Origin: Solirubrobacter soli DSM 22325
GTDB lineage: Bacteria; Actinomycetota; Thermoleophilia; Solirubrobacterales; Solirubrobacteraceae
Reading direction: 5' to 3'
DNA: 64,000 nt
NCBI RefSeq assembly: GCF_000423665.1
Contig: NZ_AUIK01000021.1
Location: 185,309 to 249,308 of the forward strand
The translations under genes were made by a program, and so were the position numbers. The notes under the pieces were generated by a model. The model did no database searches. It was not told the origin of the DNA and was given only the letters and a program-made list of their open reading frames with translations. Shown here one piece after another: positions 44,790 to 53,419 of this stretch; position 1 is the stretch's first letter; every line of letters begins with the position of its first letter.

Positions 44790-46433
44790 CTACTTGCGGA
44801 GGCGGCGGACCGTGAGGGCGTAGGGGGCGTCGAGCCGGTCGGCGTCGAAGCGGGGGGCGTAGACCGCGACGTAGCCGACCGTCTTGCGGGAGCCGCGGTT
44901 CTCGACGACCACGCGCTCGCGCTTGCCCACGCCGCGCGTCGACACGGACACGAGGCCCTTGCGCTTGTAGATCGAGCTGGCGCGTGAGCCGTAGAAGGCG
45001 AGGTCGGGGTCGGCGTCGCGGGCGGTGCGCACGACGATCTCGACACGACCGTGGCCGGCGAGCTCGACGCGATAGACGTCCGCCGGGTCCTTCCACGCGT
45101 CGACCGAGGCACTCAGGCTCTTGGTCCTGCTGAACGTGCGGAAGATGTAGGGGTCGGCACGGTCGAAGCGGGTTCCGTCCACCCATTCGACGTCGTCGTT
45201 GACCTCCTGGGTGTCGCTGTACGGCTCCTCCGCGGTCAGCGCCGCGGGAAGGTTCAGCAGCCCGTAGCCGGAATCGGCGTCCCAGCCCTTGACGTCGATG
45301 TCGGTCGCGTTCCAGCGCAGGAGGTCGGCGAGCTGGCCGCCGTCCAGGCCCGGGCGGGCGGCGAGGAGCCAGGCGGCGGCTCCGGCGACGGCCGGCGAGG
45401 CGAAGCTGGTGCCGTCGAGGCGTTGGTAGCCGTCCGGGACGCCGTCGGTGTCGAACGCGGGCGGGACGGCGGTGAGCACGGACTCGCCCGGCGCGGCGAT
45501 GTCGACCGCGCCGTTGGCGGTGGAGAAGCTGCTGCTGGCGCCCGAGGGGCCCATGCTCGCCACCGAGAGCACGTGCGGGAAGGCGGCGGGGAACATCACC
45601 GGGTTGGCCGTGCCGTCGGAAGTGACGGTCTCGTAGTCGTTGCCCGCCGCGGCGACCGGCAGCACGCCCCGTGAGGCGGCGTAGGCCAACTCGACGAACA
45701 TCGCGTAGCTCGGGGACGGCCCGCCGAAGCTGAGGTTGAGCACCTTCGCGCCCGCGTCGACGGCGGTGGCGATCGCCCGCGCGAGCGTCGCCGAGTCCAG
45801 CGAGGTGCCGATCGCGAGCACCGGCGCTCCGGGATACACGCCGACCATGCCGACGCCGTTCGCGCGCCCGGCGACCACCGAGGTCACCGCGGTCCCGTGG
45901 ACGTCGGTGACGGTCGGGTCGCCCATCACCCGCACGCCGGCGAGGTCCGGGTGCGTGACGTCGACCGCCGAGTCGATCACCGCGGTGAGCGGCGCCTGCT
46001 CCACCGGCGGCGGCGTGAGCCCGGCCGGGATCAGGAACGCCCGCCAATCCGTCGCGGTGAACTCGTCCACCGGCGCGGGCGGGGTCTGCTGGACCTTGAA
46101 CTCGCGATTCGGTTCCGAGAACCGGTAGAGCCCCGCGGCGCGGAGGGCGTCGGCGAACGCGCGCGCGTTCTCCCGCGCCACCACGAACGTGCCCCGATCC
46201 GACACGACCCCCGCGCCGAAGCGCCGGGCCAGCGCCCGCGCCTCGGGCGTCGGACGCGCGCCGACAAGCCATTTGCGCGGCTCGGCGGCGGCCGCGTGAG
46301 CAGCGCCCGACGGTAGCGCCGACGGCGCCGTGGTCCCGCGTGCGGGGCCTCGCGCGTCCGCTGCCGGAGCGCAGAACAGCGCGCCGGCGAGCGCGGCAAC
46401 ACACAGAGAAAGCGATGATCGGCGAGTGCCCAT
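44790..46433 (-). CDS. Secreted subtilisin-like serine protease (S8)
   Basis: 547 aa from ATG 46433. Signal peptide about 1-28, propeptide to about 145 (RFGAGVVSDRGTFVVARENA). Catalytic triad Asp154 (AVIDSAVD), His179 (DVHGTAVTS), Ser343 (DGTSFASPAV), oxyanion Asn265 (AAAGND). The C-terminal region, about 420-547, is a beta-rich pre-peptidase C-like domain (ADVYRVELAGHGRVEIVV; APYALTVRRLRK). DSAVD replaces the usual DTGVD. Exported protease of general proteolysis or processing. No lipoprotein or wall-sorting signal. Convergent with msrA. Its promoter region (46434-46500) is shared in tandem with the end of the cbbP gene. Confidence 0.94.
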   Translation of the reverse strand: MGTRRSSLSLCVAALAGALFCAPAADARGPARGTTAPSALPSGAAHAAAAEPRKWLVGARPTPEARALARRFGAGVVSDRGTFVVARENARAFADALRAAGLYRFSEPNREFKVQQTPPAPVDEFTATDWRAFLIPAGLTPPPVEQAPLTAVIDSAVDVTHPDLAGVRVMGDPTVTDVHGTAVTSVVAGRANGVGMVGVYPGAPVLAIGTSLDSATLARAIATAVDAGAKVLNLSFGGPSPSYAMFVELAYAASRGVLPVAAAGNDYETVTSDGTANPVMFPAAFPHVLSVASMGPSGASSSFSTANGAVDIAAPGESVLTAVPPAFDTDGVPDGYQRLDGTSFASPAVAGAAAWLLAARPGLDGGQLADLLRWNATDIDVKGWDADSGYGLLNLPAALTAEEPYSDTQEVNDDVEWVDGTRFDRADPYIFRTFSRTKSLSASVDAWKDPADVYRVELAGHGRVEIVVRTARDADPDLAFYGSRASSIYKRKGLVSVSTRGVGKRERVVVENRGSRKTVGYVAVYAPRFDADRLDAPYALTVRRLRK

Positions 46434-46500
46434 TGAGACAGCGCAGTCAACCGCGCACGCATTCCTGACACAACGGCACATCCGTCTAGTCGGGGTTGTG

Positions 46501-47436
46501 CTAATGGGACGGCGCGGCCACCGCGCGGGCGCTCTCGCCCCCCAGCGCCACCGCCGCCCGCGCGGTGGCGAGGTGGTAGAGGACGAGCAGCTGGACGAGC
46601 GCGAGCGACTCCGACCGGTGCAGCTGCGTGCCGATCGTGAACTCGCCGAGGCGGTCGGAGCGCAGGTGGCTGGCGAAGTGCATCCGGTCCCAGATCGCCT
46701 CCTCGATCGTCGCCGCGTACGCGGGGTCGATTCCACCGGACACGACCAGGATGCGCTCATTGTCGCCCTCGACCAGGCGCAGGCCTTCGCGCGACCCGTC
46801 GACGTAGCCCGCGAGCTCGGGGTGCGCGAGCCCGTCGCGTAGCGTGAGCTGGGCGTCGAGGTGGCCCGGGTCCGAACGCTCGCCGGGCATGAAGGAGACG
46901 ACGATGTCCGCGTACCGCTGCTGCGGGCGGATGAAGCCCGCGGAGTCGGCCTCGCGGCGGTCGAGCTCCTCGAGCACCTGATCGGTCGTGTACCCGCGGC
47001 GGGAGCAATCGCGGTCGACCTTCCACTGGCGGCGCAGGTCCTCCGGCGGGGCGAGGAAGACGCGGACGTCGAAGCACTCGCGCAGCGCGCGGGTGTGGTA
47101 GCCGAGCAGCCCTTCGACGATCGTGAAGCGCCGCGGCGTGACGTAGACCGGCGGGGCGAACGTCCCGTCCTGGTGCCGGTAGACGGGCTTGAGGATCGAA
47201 CGCCCCGCGCGCACCGCCTGGAAGTCGGCCTCCATGATGTCGACGTAGTTGCACTCGGGATCGAGCGGCGTGATCCCGCGCTCGGCGCGCTGCTTGCGGT
47301 CGTAGCGGTGGTAGTCGTCGGCGGCGATGTGCGTCACGTGCTCCTCGCCGAGCAACCGCACGAGGCCGCGGGTGATCGTCGTCTTGCCCGCCGCGGAGTC
47401 CCCCACGACGCCGAGCAGGATCGGTCGCCCGATCAT
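46501..47436 (-). CDS. cbbP: Phosphoribulokinase
   Basis: 311 aa. Phosphorylates ribulose-5-P to ribulose-1,5-bisphosphate, the RuBisCO substrate. P-loop [16 protein letters not shown] near the N-terminus. [20 protein letters not shown], then [19 protein letters not shown] and [11 protein letters not shown], match the substrate-binding region of bacterial class I enzymes. The start overlaps the cbbX stop by 4 bp (ATGA), so it is the last gene of the comB-rbcLS-cbbX-cbbP operon. C-terminal residues about 255-311 ([20 protein letters not shown]) are helical. Its presence next to a Form I RuBisCO makes a working Calvin cycle likely rather than a nucleotide-salvage pathway. Confidence 0.95.
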   Translation of the reverse strand: MIGRPILLGVVGDSAAGKTTITRGLVRLLGEEHVTHIAADDYHRYDRKQRAERGITPLDPECNYVDIMEADFQAVRAGRSILKPVYRHQDGTFAPPVYVTPRRFTIVEGLLGYHTRALRECFDVRVFLAPPEDLRRQWKVDRDCSRRGYTTDQVLEELDRREADSAGFIRPQQRYADIVVSFMPGERSDPGHLDAQLTLRDGLAHPELAGYVDGSREGLRLVEGDNERILVVSGGIDPAYAATIEEAIWDRMHFASHLRSDRLGEFTIGTQLHRSESLALVQLLVLYHLATARAAVALGGESARAVAAPSH

Positions 47437-48212
47437 GGCGCGAAGTCCTCGGCGGCGAGGGTCATCAGGTCCTCCCGGGTCGGGTCGACGAGGTCCACCA
47501 CGCGCGCGGCATGGCGCAGGCGCGCGCGGTCGACCGCGTTGCGGACGGCGCGCGCGTTGGCGGAGCGGTCGAGCTCGAGGCCGTCGAGCGCGCCCTCGCC
47601 GAGCTCGTAGTCGCGCTCGGCGACCATCCGGCGCGCGATCTCGAGCAGGTCGTCCTCGCTGTAGTCCGGGAACTCGACGTGATGGGCGACGCGCGAGCGC
47701 ATGCCCGGGTTGGACGCGAAGAACTGCTCCATCCGCTCACGGTACCCGGCCAGGATCACGACGAGGCGATCGCGGTCGTTCTCCATCGCCTGCAGGAGGA
47801 TCTCGATCGCCTCCTGGCCGTAGTCGCGCTCGTTCTCCGGCCGGTGCAGGTAGTACGCCTCGTCGATGAAGAGCACGCCGCCCGCGGCCCGGTCGAGCAC
47901 GGCTCGCGTCTTGGGCGCGGTGTGCCCGACCCACTGGCCGACGAGGTCGTCACGGGTCACGCTCACCACCCGCGGGTTCTCGACGTACCCGAGCCGGAAC
48001 AGGATCGCCGCCATCCGTAACGCGACCGTCGTCTTGCCGGTGCCCGGGTTGCCGATGAAGCACATGTGCAGCGTCGGGCGGGTGGCGGCCAGCCCAGCCT
48101 GGGCGCGCATCCGGTCGACGGTCAGCAGCGCGGTGATCTCGCGGACGCGGGTCTTGACCGGTGCCAGTGCGACGAGGCCGTCCAGCTCGTCGGGAGCCAT
48201 CACCGCCGTCAT
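47433..48212 (-). CDS. cbbX: Red-type RuBisCO activase CbbX
   Basis: 259 aa from ATG 48212, overlapping the rbcS stop (ATGA). AAA+ ATPase: Walker [18 protein letters not shown], Walker [16 protein letters not shown], sensor 1 [20 protein letters not shown], arginine finger region [14 protein letters not shown]. Hexameric CbbX pulls on the C-terminal tail of red-type RbcL to remove tight-binding sugar phosphates, and is itself stimulated by RuBP. The linked RbcL has a C-terminal tail ([12 protein letters not shown]), which supplies the expected target. Length is slightly shorter than Rhodobacter CbbX (about 310 aa). Confidence 0.95.
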   Translation of the reverse strand: MTAVMAPDELDGLVALAPVKTRVREITALLTVDRMRAQAGLAATRPTLHMCFIGNPGTGKTTVALRMAAILFRLGYVENPRVVSVTRDDLVGQWVGHTAPKTRAVLDRAAGGVLFIDEAYYLHRPENERDYGQEAIEILLQAMENDRDRLVVILAGYRERMEQFFASNPGMRSRVAHHVEFPDYSEDDLLEIARRMVAERDYELGEGALDGLELDRSANARAVRNAVDRARLRHAARVVDLVDPTREDLMTLAAEDFAP

Positions 48213-48601
48213 GCTCTGTGCAACGTGTATCGGATGCGGCGATCGGCCCCCTCCGTGCGCTCCAGGCGGAAGCCCGGCTCGACCGCGGGCCGCTGCACGA
48301 TGAAGGAGAGCGCGGTCGTCTGGCGCCCGAGCGAGCGGTCGTAACACACCACCTTCACGTAGTCGCCGGGGAACGCGGCGCGGGCATCGGTCACGGCCTG
48401 CATCGCCACCGCCGCCTCGCTCTCGCGCAGCTCGAACAGCGGCTCGCCCCAGATCTCCCAGAGGGAGTTGCGCGGGTGCGGGTCGTCGGTGTGCTCGACC
48501 AGGATCGACCAGCCGTTGCGCAGCGCGTAGCGCAGCTGGGCGGCGATCTGCTCGTCGGTGAAGTCCTCGAGGAAGGAGAACGCTCCTTGTGTGATCCGCA
48601 T
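48209..48601 (-). CDS. rbcS: RuBisCO small subunit, Form I red type
   Basis: 130 aa from ATG 48601, 2 bp after rbc[21 protein letters not shown], then [20 protein letters not shown], is the typical N-terminus of red-type (Form IC/ID) small subunits. [20 protein letters not shown] and [20 protein letters not shown] follow. The C-terminal extension, about residues 105-130 ([20 protein letters not shown]), forms the beta-hairpin that fills the central pore in red-type enzymes and is absent from green-type ones. It assembles with RbcL as L8S8. Overlaps cbbX by 4 bp. Confidence 0.95.
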   Translation of the reverse strand: MRITQGAFSFLEDFTDEQIAAQLRYALRNGWSILVEHTDDPHPRNSLWEIWGEPLFELRESEAAVAMQAVTDARAAFPGDYVKVVCYDRSLGRQTTALSFIVQRPAVEPGFRLERTEGADRRIRYTLHRA

Positions 48602-48603
48602 GG

Positions 48604-50046
<1,443 letters not shown>

Positions 50047-50078
50047 CTATGGCGTCACTCAGAACCGATCAACGAGAC

Positions 50079-50741
50079 TTAGGCGATCATCATTTGCCTT
50101 TTGTCTATGAGTTCCGGCACGACGGTCGTGATCGACTCCCGCGCGCACACGTCGAGGTCGCTCGCGAGACCCGCCGCCACGAGCGCGCGGCCGCCCGCGG
50201 ACTCGGCGAGGACGGTGCGCGCGTCTCTGCCCGCCACGGCCTGGGCGACGCGGGCGGCATCGGTCCCGAGGCCGAGCCGCGCGGCGATCCTCCCCGCCAC
50301 GTACACGTCGTCCAGACCGAGCCGGCCGTCCGTGCCCGAGCAGAGGATCTGCGTGTCGCCGTCGAGGCGCTCCACGACCGCGTCGAGGTTGAGCAGGCAG
50401 GCGACGAGGACGCGCGGTGACAGCTCGGCGGCCAGTGCCAGCGCGGGCACGCCGTTGGTGGTCGTCAGGACGAGCTCCTCCCCCTGCGGCGGCGATGTCT
50501 CACCCGGCGAGTTCCCCAGCGCGAAGCCGTGCGGGCGCCGGCAGCCGCGTTCCCCCGCGAGCACGCGGCCGGGCGCGGCGAAGGAACGGGCGGTGTCGAG
50601 GTCCGGCACGCAGCGCACGCGGGCGTAGCCGGCGTGCAGGGCGGAGACGATCGTCGACGTGGCCCGCAGGACGTCGATGACGACGGTCGTGGGCGCGGGC
50701 CGCGCGGTCTCTGGCGTCAGGGCCACATCAACCATTATCAT
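50079..50741 (-). CDS. ComB-family 2-phosphosulfolactate phosphatase-like protein
   Basis: 220 aa from ATG 50741 (or ATG 50735). Family hallmarks: TTVVIDVLRATSTIVSALHA, PGRVLAGERGCRRPHGFALG, LTTTNGVPAL and LVACLLNLDAVV. Archaeal ComB is a Mg-dependent phosphatase of coenzyme M synthesis, active on 2-hydroxycarboxylic acid phosphates. No other coenzyme M gene is present. The gene leads the RuBisCO operon, 41 bp before rbcL, and its start lies 6 bp from cbbR. I infer that it may dephosphorylate 2-phosphoglycolate made by RuBisCO oxygenation, replacing the unrelated CbbZ phosphatase, or remove an inhibitory sugar phosphate. Substrate untested. Confidence 0.85.
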   Translation of the reverse strand: MIMVDVALTPETARPAPTTVVIDVLRATSTIVSALHAGYARVRCVPDLDTARSFAAPGRVLAGERGCRRPHGFALGNSPGETSPPQGEELVLTTTNGVPALALAAELSPRVLVACLLNLDAVVERLDGDTQILCSGTDGRLGLDDVYVAGRIAARLGLGTDAARVAQAVAGRDARTVLAESAGGRALVAAGLASDLDVCARESITTVVPELIDKRQMMIA

Positions 50742-50747
50742 TGGGTC

Positions 50748-51629
50748 GTGTCGATCACTTTGACTCAGCTCCATAGCTTCTTGGCAGTGGTGCGGACGGG
50801 GTCGGTGACGGCCGCGGCCGATGAGCTCGTGGTGACGCAGCCGTCCGTGTCGGCGGCGGTCACCGCGCTCGCGCGCGAGCTCGGGACGCCGCTGCTGGAT
50901 CGCGAGGGACGCGGCGTCCGGCCGACGCCGGCAGGACTGGCGTTCGCCGCGTACGCCGCCGACGTCGTCGGGCTGCTCGAGAGCGGCCGGCGCGCGGCCG
51001 GCGAGGCCGCCGGGGTTGCGGCGCGCACGCTGCGGATCGGAGCCGTCACGACCGCGGCGGAGTCGTTCGTCCCCGCGCTCATGCACGCGTTCGCCCAGGC
51101 GCGGCCTGACATCGAGCTGGCGTTGAACGTCGGCAATCGCGGCCAGGTGATCGATCGGCTGCTGGCGCACGAGATCGACCTCGCGTTCGGCGGTCGCCCG
51201 CCCGAGACCGACCGCGTGACCGCGCGCGCCGTGCGCCCGAACCCGCTCGTGCTGATCTGCGCCGCCGACGACCCGCTGGCCGGCGCCGCGGTCGCTCCAC
51301 GGGCCTTGGTGGGCCGCAGCTGGCTGCTGCGCGAGCCCGGCTCCGGCACACGCGCGCTCAACGAGGAGTACCTGGCCGCGCAGGCGATCGACGTCGCACC
51401 GCTCACCGTCGGCTCCAACGGCGCGATCAAGGCCGCGGCGCGCGCCGGGCTCGGGGTGTCGCTCGTGTCCCAGGACGCGGTGACGACCGAGCTCGAGAAC
51501 GGGCTGCTCGCCACGATCGCGGTCGACCCGGCGCCCGCTCCCCGCGACTGGCACGTGATGCGGCCGCGGGTCGGCCCGGTCCGGCCGGTGGTGACGGAGT
51601 TCCTGGACTTCGTCCGGGCGCATCGATGA
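50748..51629 (+). CDS. cbbR: LysR-family regulator, CbbR
   Basis: 293 aa from GTG 50748 (VSITLTQLHSFLAVVRTGS). N-terminal winged HTH residues 1-60 (VTAAADELVVTQPSVSAAVT), then a periplasmic-binding-like effector domain about 90-293 (LRIGAVTTAAESFVPALMHA; LLAHEIDLAFGGRPP). Divergent from the comB-rbcL operon with only 6 bp between starts, so promoter and operator must overlap the coding starts or the transcripts must be leaderless. CATTAT 10-15 bp upstream of GTG is a candidate -10. CbbR proteins activate the Calvin cycle operon in response to RuBP, NADPH or ATP; the effector is not deducible here. Confidence 0.9.
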   Translation: MSITLTQLHSFLAVVRTGSVTAAADELVVTQPSVSAAVTALARELGTPLLDREGRGVRPTPAGLAFAAYAADVVGLLESGRRAAGEAAGVAARTLRIGAVTTAAESFVPALMHAFAQARPDIELALNVGNRGQVIDRLLAHEIDLAFGGRPPETDRVTARAVRPNPLVLICAADDPLAGAAVAPRALVGRSWLLREPGSGTRALNEEYLAAQAIDVAPLTVGSNGAIKAAARAGLGVSLVSQDAVTTELENGLLATIAVDPAPAPRDWHVMRPRVGPVRPVVTEFLDFVRAHR

Positions 51630-51698
51630 CACAACCCGGGTCGAGGTGGATGAGCAGGTCGCCGATCAGCAGCCAGGCGTCGTCGGGGTTGTCGTCGA

Positions 51699-52031
51699 TC
51701 ACGCCCGCCCCGCCTGCCCGAACTGCACCATCCGCTCGGCGACGACCTCGCGCATGCCCTGGCGGGCGGCGCGGGTGACGTGGCGTGGGTCCCATTCCGC
51801 GGGGGCGCTCGCCGGCGCCTCTCGCACCGCGGCCGTGATCGCCGGCCGCCCGTCGGTGTCGACGTTGATCTTGCGCACCCCGTGCGCGAGCCCGCGCTGG
51901 ATCTGGTCGACCGGGACGCCGTAGGCGGCGCCGATCGCACCGCCGGCGGCGTTGATCCGCGCGACCGGCGCGTGCGGGACGCTGGAGGACCCGTGCATCA
52001 CGAGCATCTCGCGCATCGGGACGAGCGGCAT
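51699..52031 (-). pseudogene. cbbA: Remnant of class II fructose-bisphosphate aldolase
   Basis: 110 codons in one open frame. MPLVPMREM is the usual aldolase N-terminus but is joined directly to the C-terminal third: LVMHGSSSVPHAPVARINAA, GGAIGAAYGVPVDQIQRGLA and VRKINVDTDGRPAIT, ending MVQFGQAGRA. About 220-240 residues with the catalytic zinc histidines and the substrate Asp are absent, so it cannot be an aldolase. It starts on the glpX stop (ATGA), where cbbA would sit in a Calvin operon. In-frame fusion suggests deletion between repeats sharing GCTCGTGATG-like sequence, or assembly collapse. Confidence 0.82.
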
Positions 52032-52894
52032 CAGACCTCCTTGGTGCGGATGACGATCTCGTCGCCGGGCCGCGCCAGCAACGGTCCGCCTGTGACGGCG
52101 GCCGCGGCGAACAGCGCAGGCCCGGCGACGATCTCATCCGCGGTCAGCACGCCGGTTCGGATGCCGGCGGCACGCACCCGCTGCGCTTCATCCGGGCGCT
52201 GCGGGTCGACGCGGCCTTGGAAGTCCCCTCCGAGCGCCTTCACGGCGCACGCGGCGATCACGCCCTCGGGCGTCCCGCCGGTGCCGACCAGCAGGTCGAC
52301 CCGCGAGTCGGGCGTGGCGGCGAGCACCGCGGCGCCGACGTCGCCGGCCGCGATCGTGGTGACCTCGGCCCCGGCGGCGCGCAGACGCGCGATCAACTCG
52401 GCGTGGCGCGGCTTGTCGAGCACGACGGCGCGGAGCCGTCGCCGCTGGAGCGCCTTCGCCAGCGCGGCCAGGTTGGTCTCGAGCGGCTCACGCAGGTCGA
52501 CGACACCCTTGACGGAGACGACCAGCTTCTCCATGTAGTGCGCGGGTCCGGGGTTCCAGAGCGCGCCGTGGGCGGCGAACGCGATCGTGGTCATCGCCCC
52601 CGGCTCGTCGTCGGCGCACAGGCTCGTCCCCTCCAGCGGGTCGACGGCGATGTCGAACGCCGGCGCGGGGCTCGCTCCGAGGCGCTCGCCGTTGAACAGC
52701 ATCGGCGCCGCGTCCTTCTCCCCCTCCCCGATCACGACGGTGCCGGTCCCCGGCGTGCGCGCGAGCGCGGCCCGCATCGCGTCCGTGGCCGCGGCGTCCG
52801 CGGCATGGGCGTCGCCGCTTCCGACGTGGGCGCGGCAGGCGTGCGCGGCGGCGCGGACGCACTCGCGGGCGGTCGGGTCCAGAGCGGCGAGCAT
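52031..52894 (-). CDS. glpX: Class II fructose-1,6-bisphosphatase (GlpX)
   Basis: 287 aa if ATG 52894; GTG 52900 or ATG 52981 are alternatives. Metal/phosphate motifs: VVIGEGEKDAAPMLFNGE (about residues 50-67), DPLEGTSLCADDEPGA, VGTGGTPEGVIAACAVKALG. Catalyses fructose-1,6-bisphosphate to fructose-6-phosphate, and in RuBisCO operons also sedoheptulose bisphosphatase activity is common. Translationally coupled to the aldolase remnant (ATGA). Ends convergent toward cbbR. Belongs functionally with the Calvin genes but is separated from them by cbbR and transcribed from its own promoter in the 52895-53419 region. Confidence 0.93.
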   Translation of the reverse strand: MLAALDPTARECVRAAAHACRAHVGSGDAHAADAAATDAMRAALARTPGTGTVVIGEGEKDAAPMLFNGERLGASPAPAFDIAVDPLEGTSLCADDEPGAMTTIAFAAHGALWNPGPAHYMEKLVVSVKGVVDLREPLETNLAALAKALQRRRLRAVVLDKPRHAELIARLRAAGAEVTTIAAGDVGAAVLAATPDSRVDLLVGTGGTPEGVIAACAVKALGGDFQGRVDPQRPDEAQRVRAAGIRTGVLTADEIVAGPALFAAAAVTGGPLLARPGDEIVIRTKEV

Positions 52895-53093
52895 GAGCAC
52901 GGCAGCGTGCCGTGCGGGCGATGAACGATCCAGCGGACTTTCCCTTCGGTTCAGTGAACGTCGACTATGGGTGTGAAAGGCCATCGGCTCCCGCTCTCGC
53001 GGCGGCTCCAAGGGAGACCGACAGTTACAGATCGTGGTACTCCGCTCTCGGCTGCCGTGATCGGCCTGAGGATCGGCGGTCTGCACTCCGAGG

Positions 53094-53144
53094 GGGGGTG
53101 GGCGACATGGAGGTCCGCACAGGACCCTCACGTCGCCCACCCCC
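53094..53144. promoter_or_regulatory. Long two-tier hairpin in the glpX / M64 peptidase intergenic region
   Basis: The 525-bp gap 52895-53419 holds no convincing gene. A perfect 13-bp stem GGGGGTGGGCGAC / GTCGCCCACCCCC spans 53094-53144. Its 25-nt loop contains a second stem (GGTCC/GGACC, about 53113-53127). It lies between divergent genes, so it cannot be a plain terminator for either. The stem is close in sequence to the terminator at 56215-56242 (GGGTGGGCG). The right part of the gap (53220-53420) is AT-richer and should contain the peptidase promoter. GTTCA-G-TGAAC at 52949-52959 is a small palindrome on the glpX side. Confidence 0.55.
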
Positions 53145-53419
53145 ACCAACGTGGCGAGGCGCCGCGCAGGACGGCGGCACGACCGACTCCGGCCGGGGCG
53201 CAGCCGCGACCCCCTCCCTCAGTGCTTGCCTTTCCCAGCGCACGACGAACCAACAAACGCTCACTCCAACAAGAGCCGATTTCACCTGTATTTCATCGCG
53301 CTCACACACCCGAACGGTGTGTAGGAGCGACGCGCCGGCGTTTCCGACGAACGGTGGATGATCGCGTCGCCATGTCTCACTTACGCTCGGCGTACACGGG
53401 TCCAATTGAGGGAGGGTGT

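Noticed and set aside
51427..52137. 236-codon minus-strand frame across cbbR end and the aldolase remnant
   Set aside because: Out of frame with the aldolase remnant and composition is Arg/Gly-rich; opposite the conserved LysR effector domain.
52949..52959. GTTCA-G-TGAAC palindrome as a CbbR operator
   Set aside because: Too short and without the T-N11-A spacing of LysR sites, and there is no second copy at the comB/rbcL promoter. Left as a weak palindrome in the hairpin entry.
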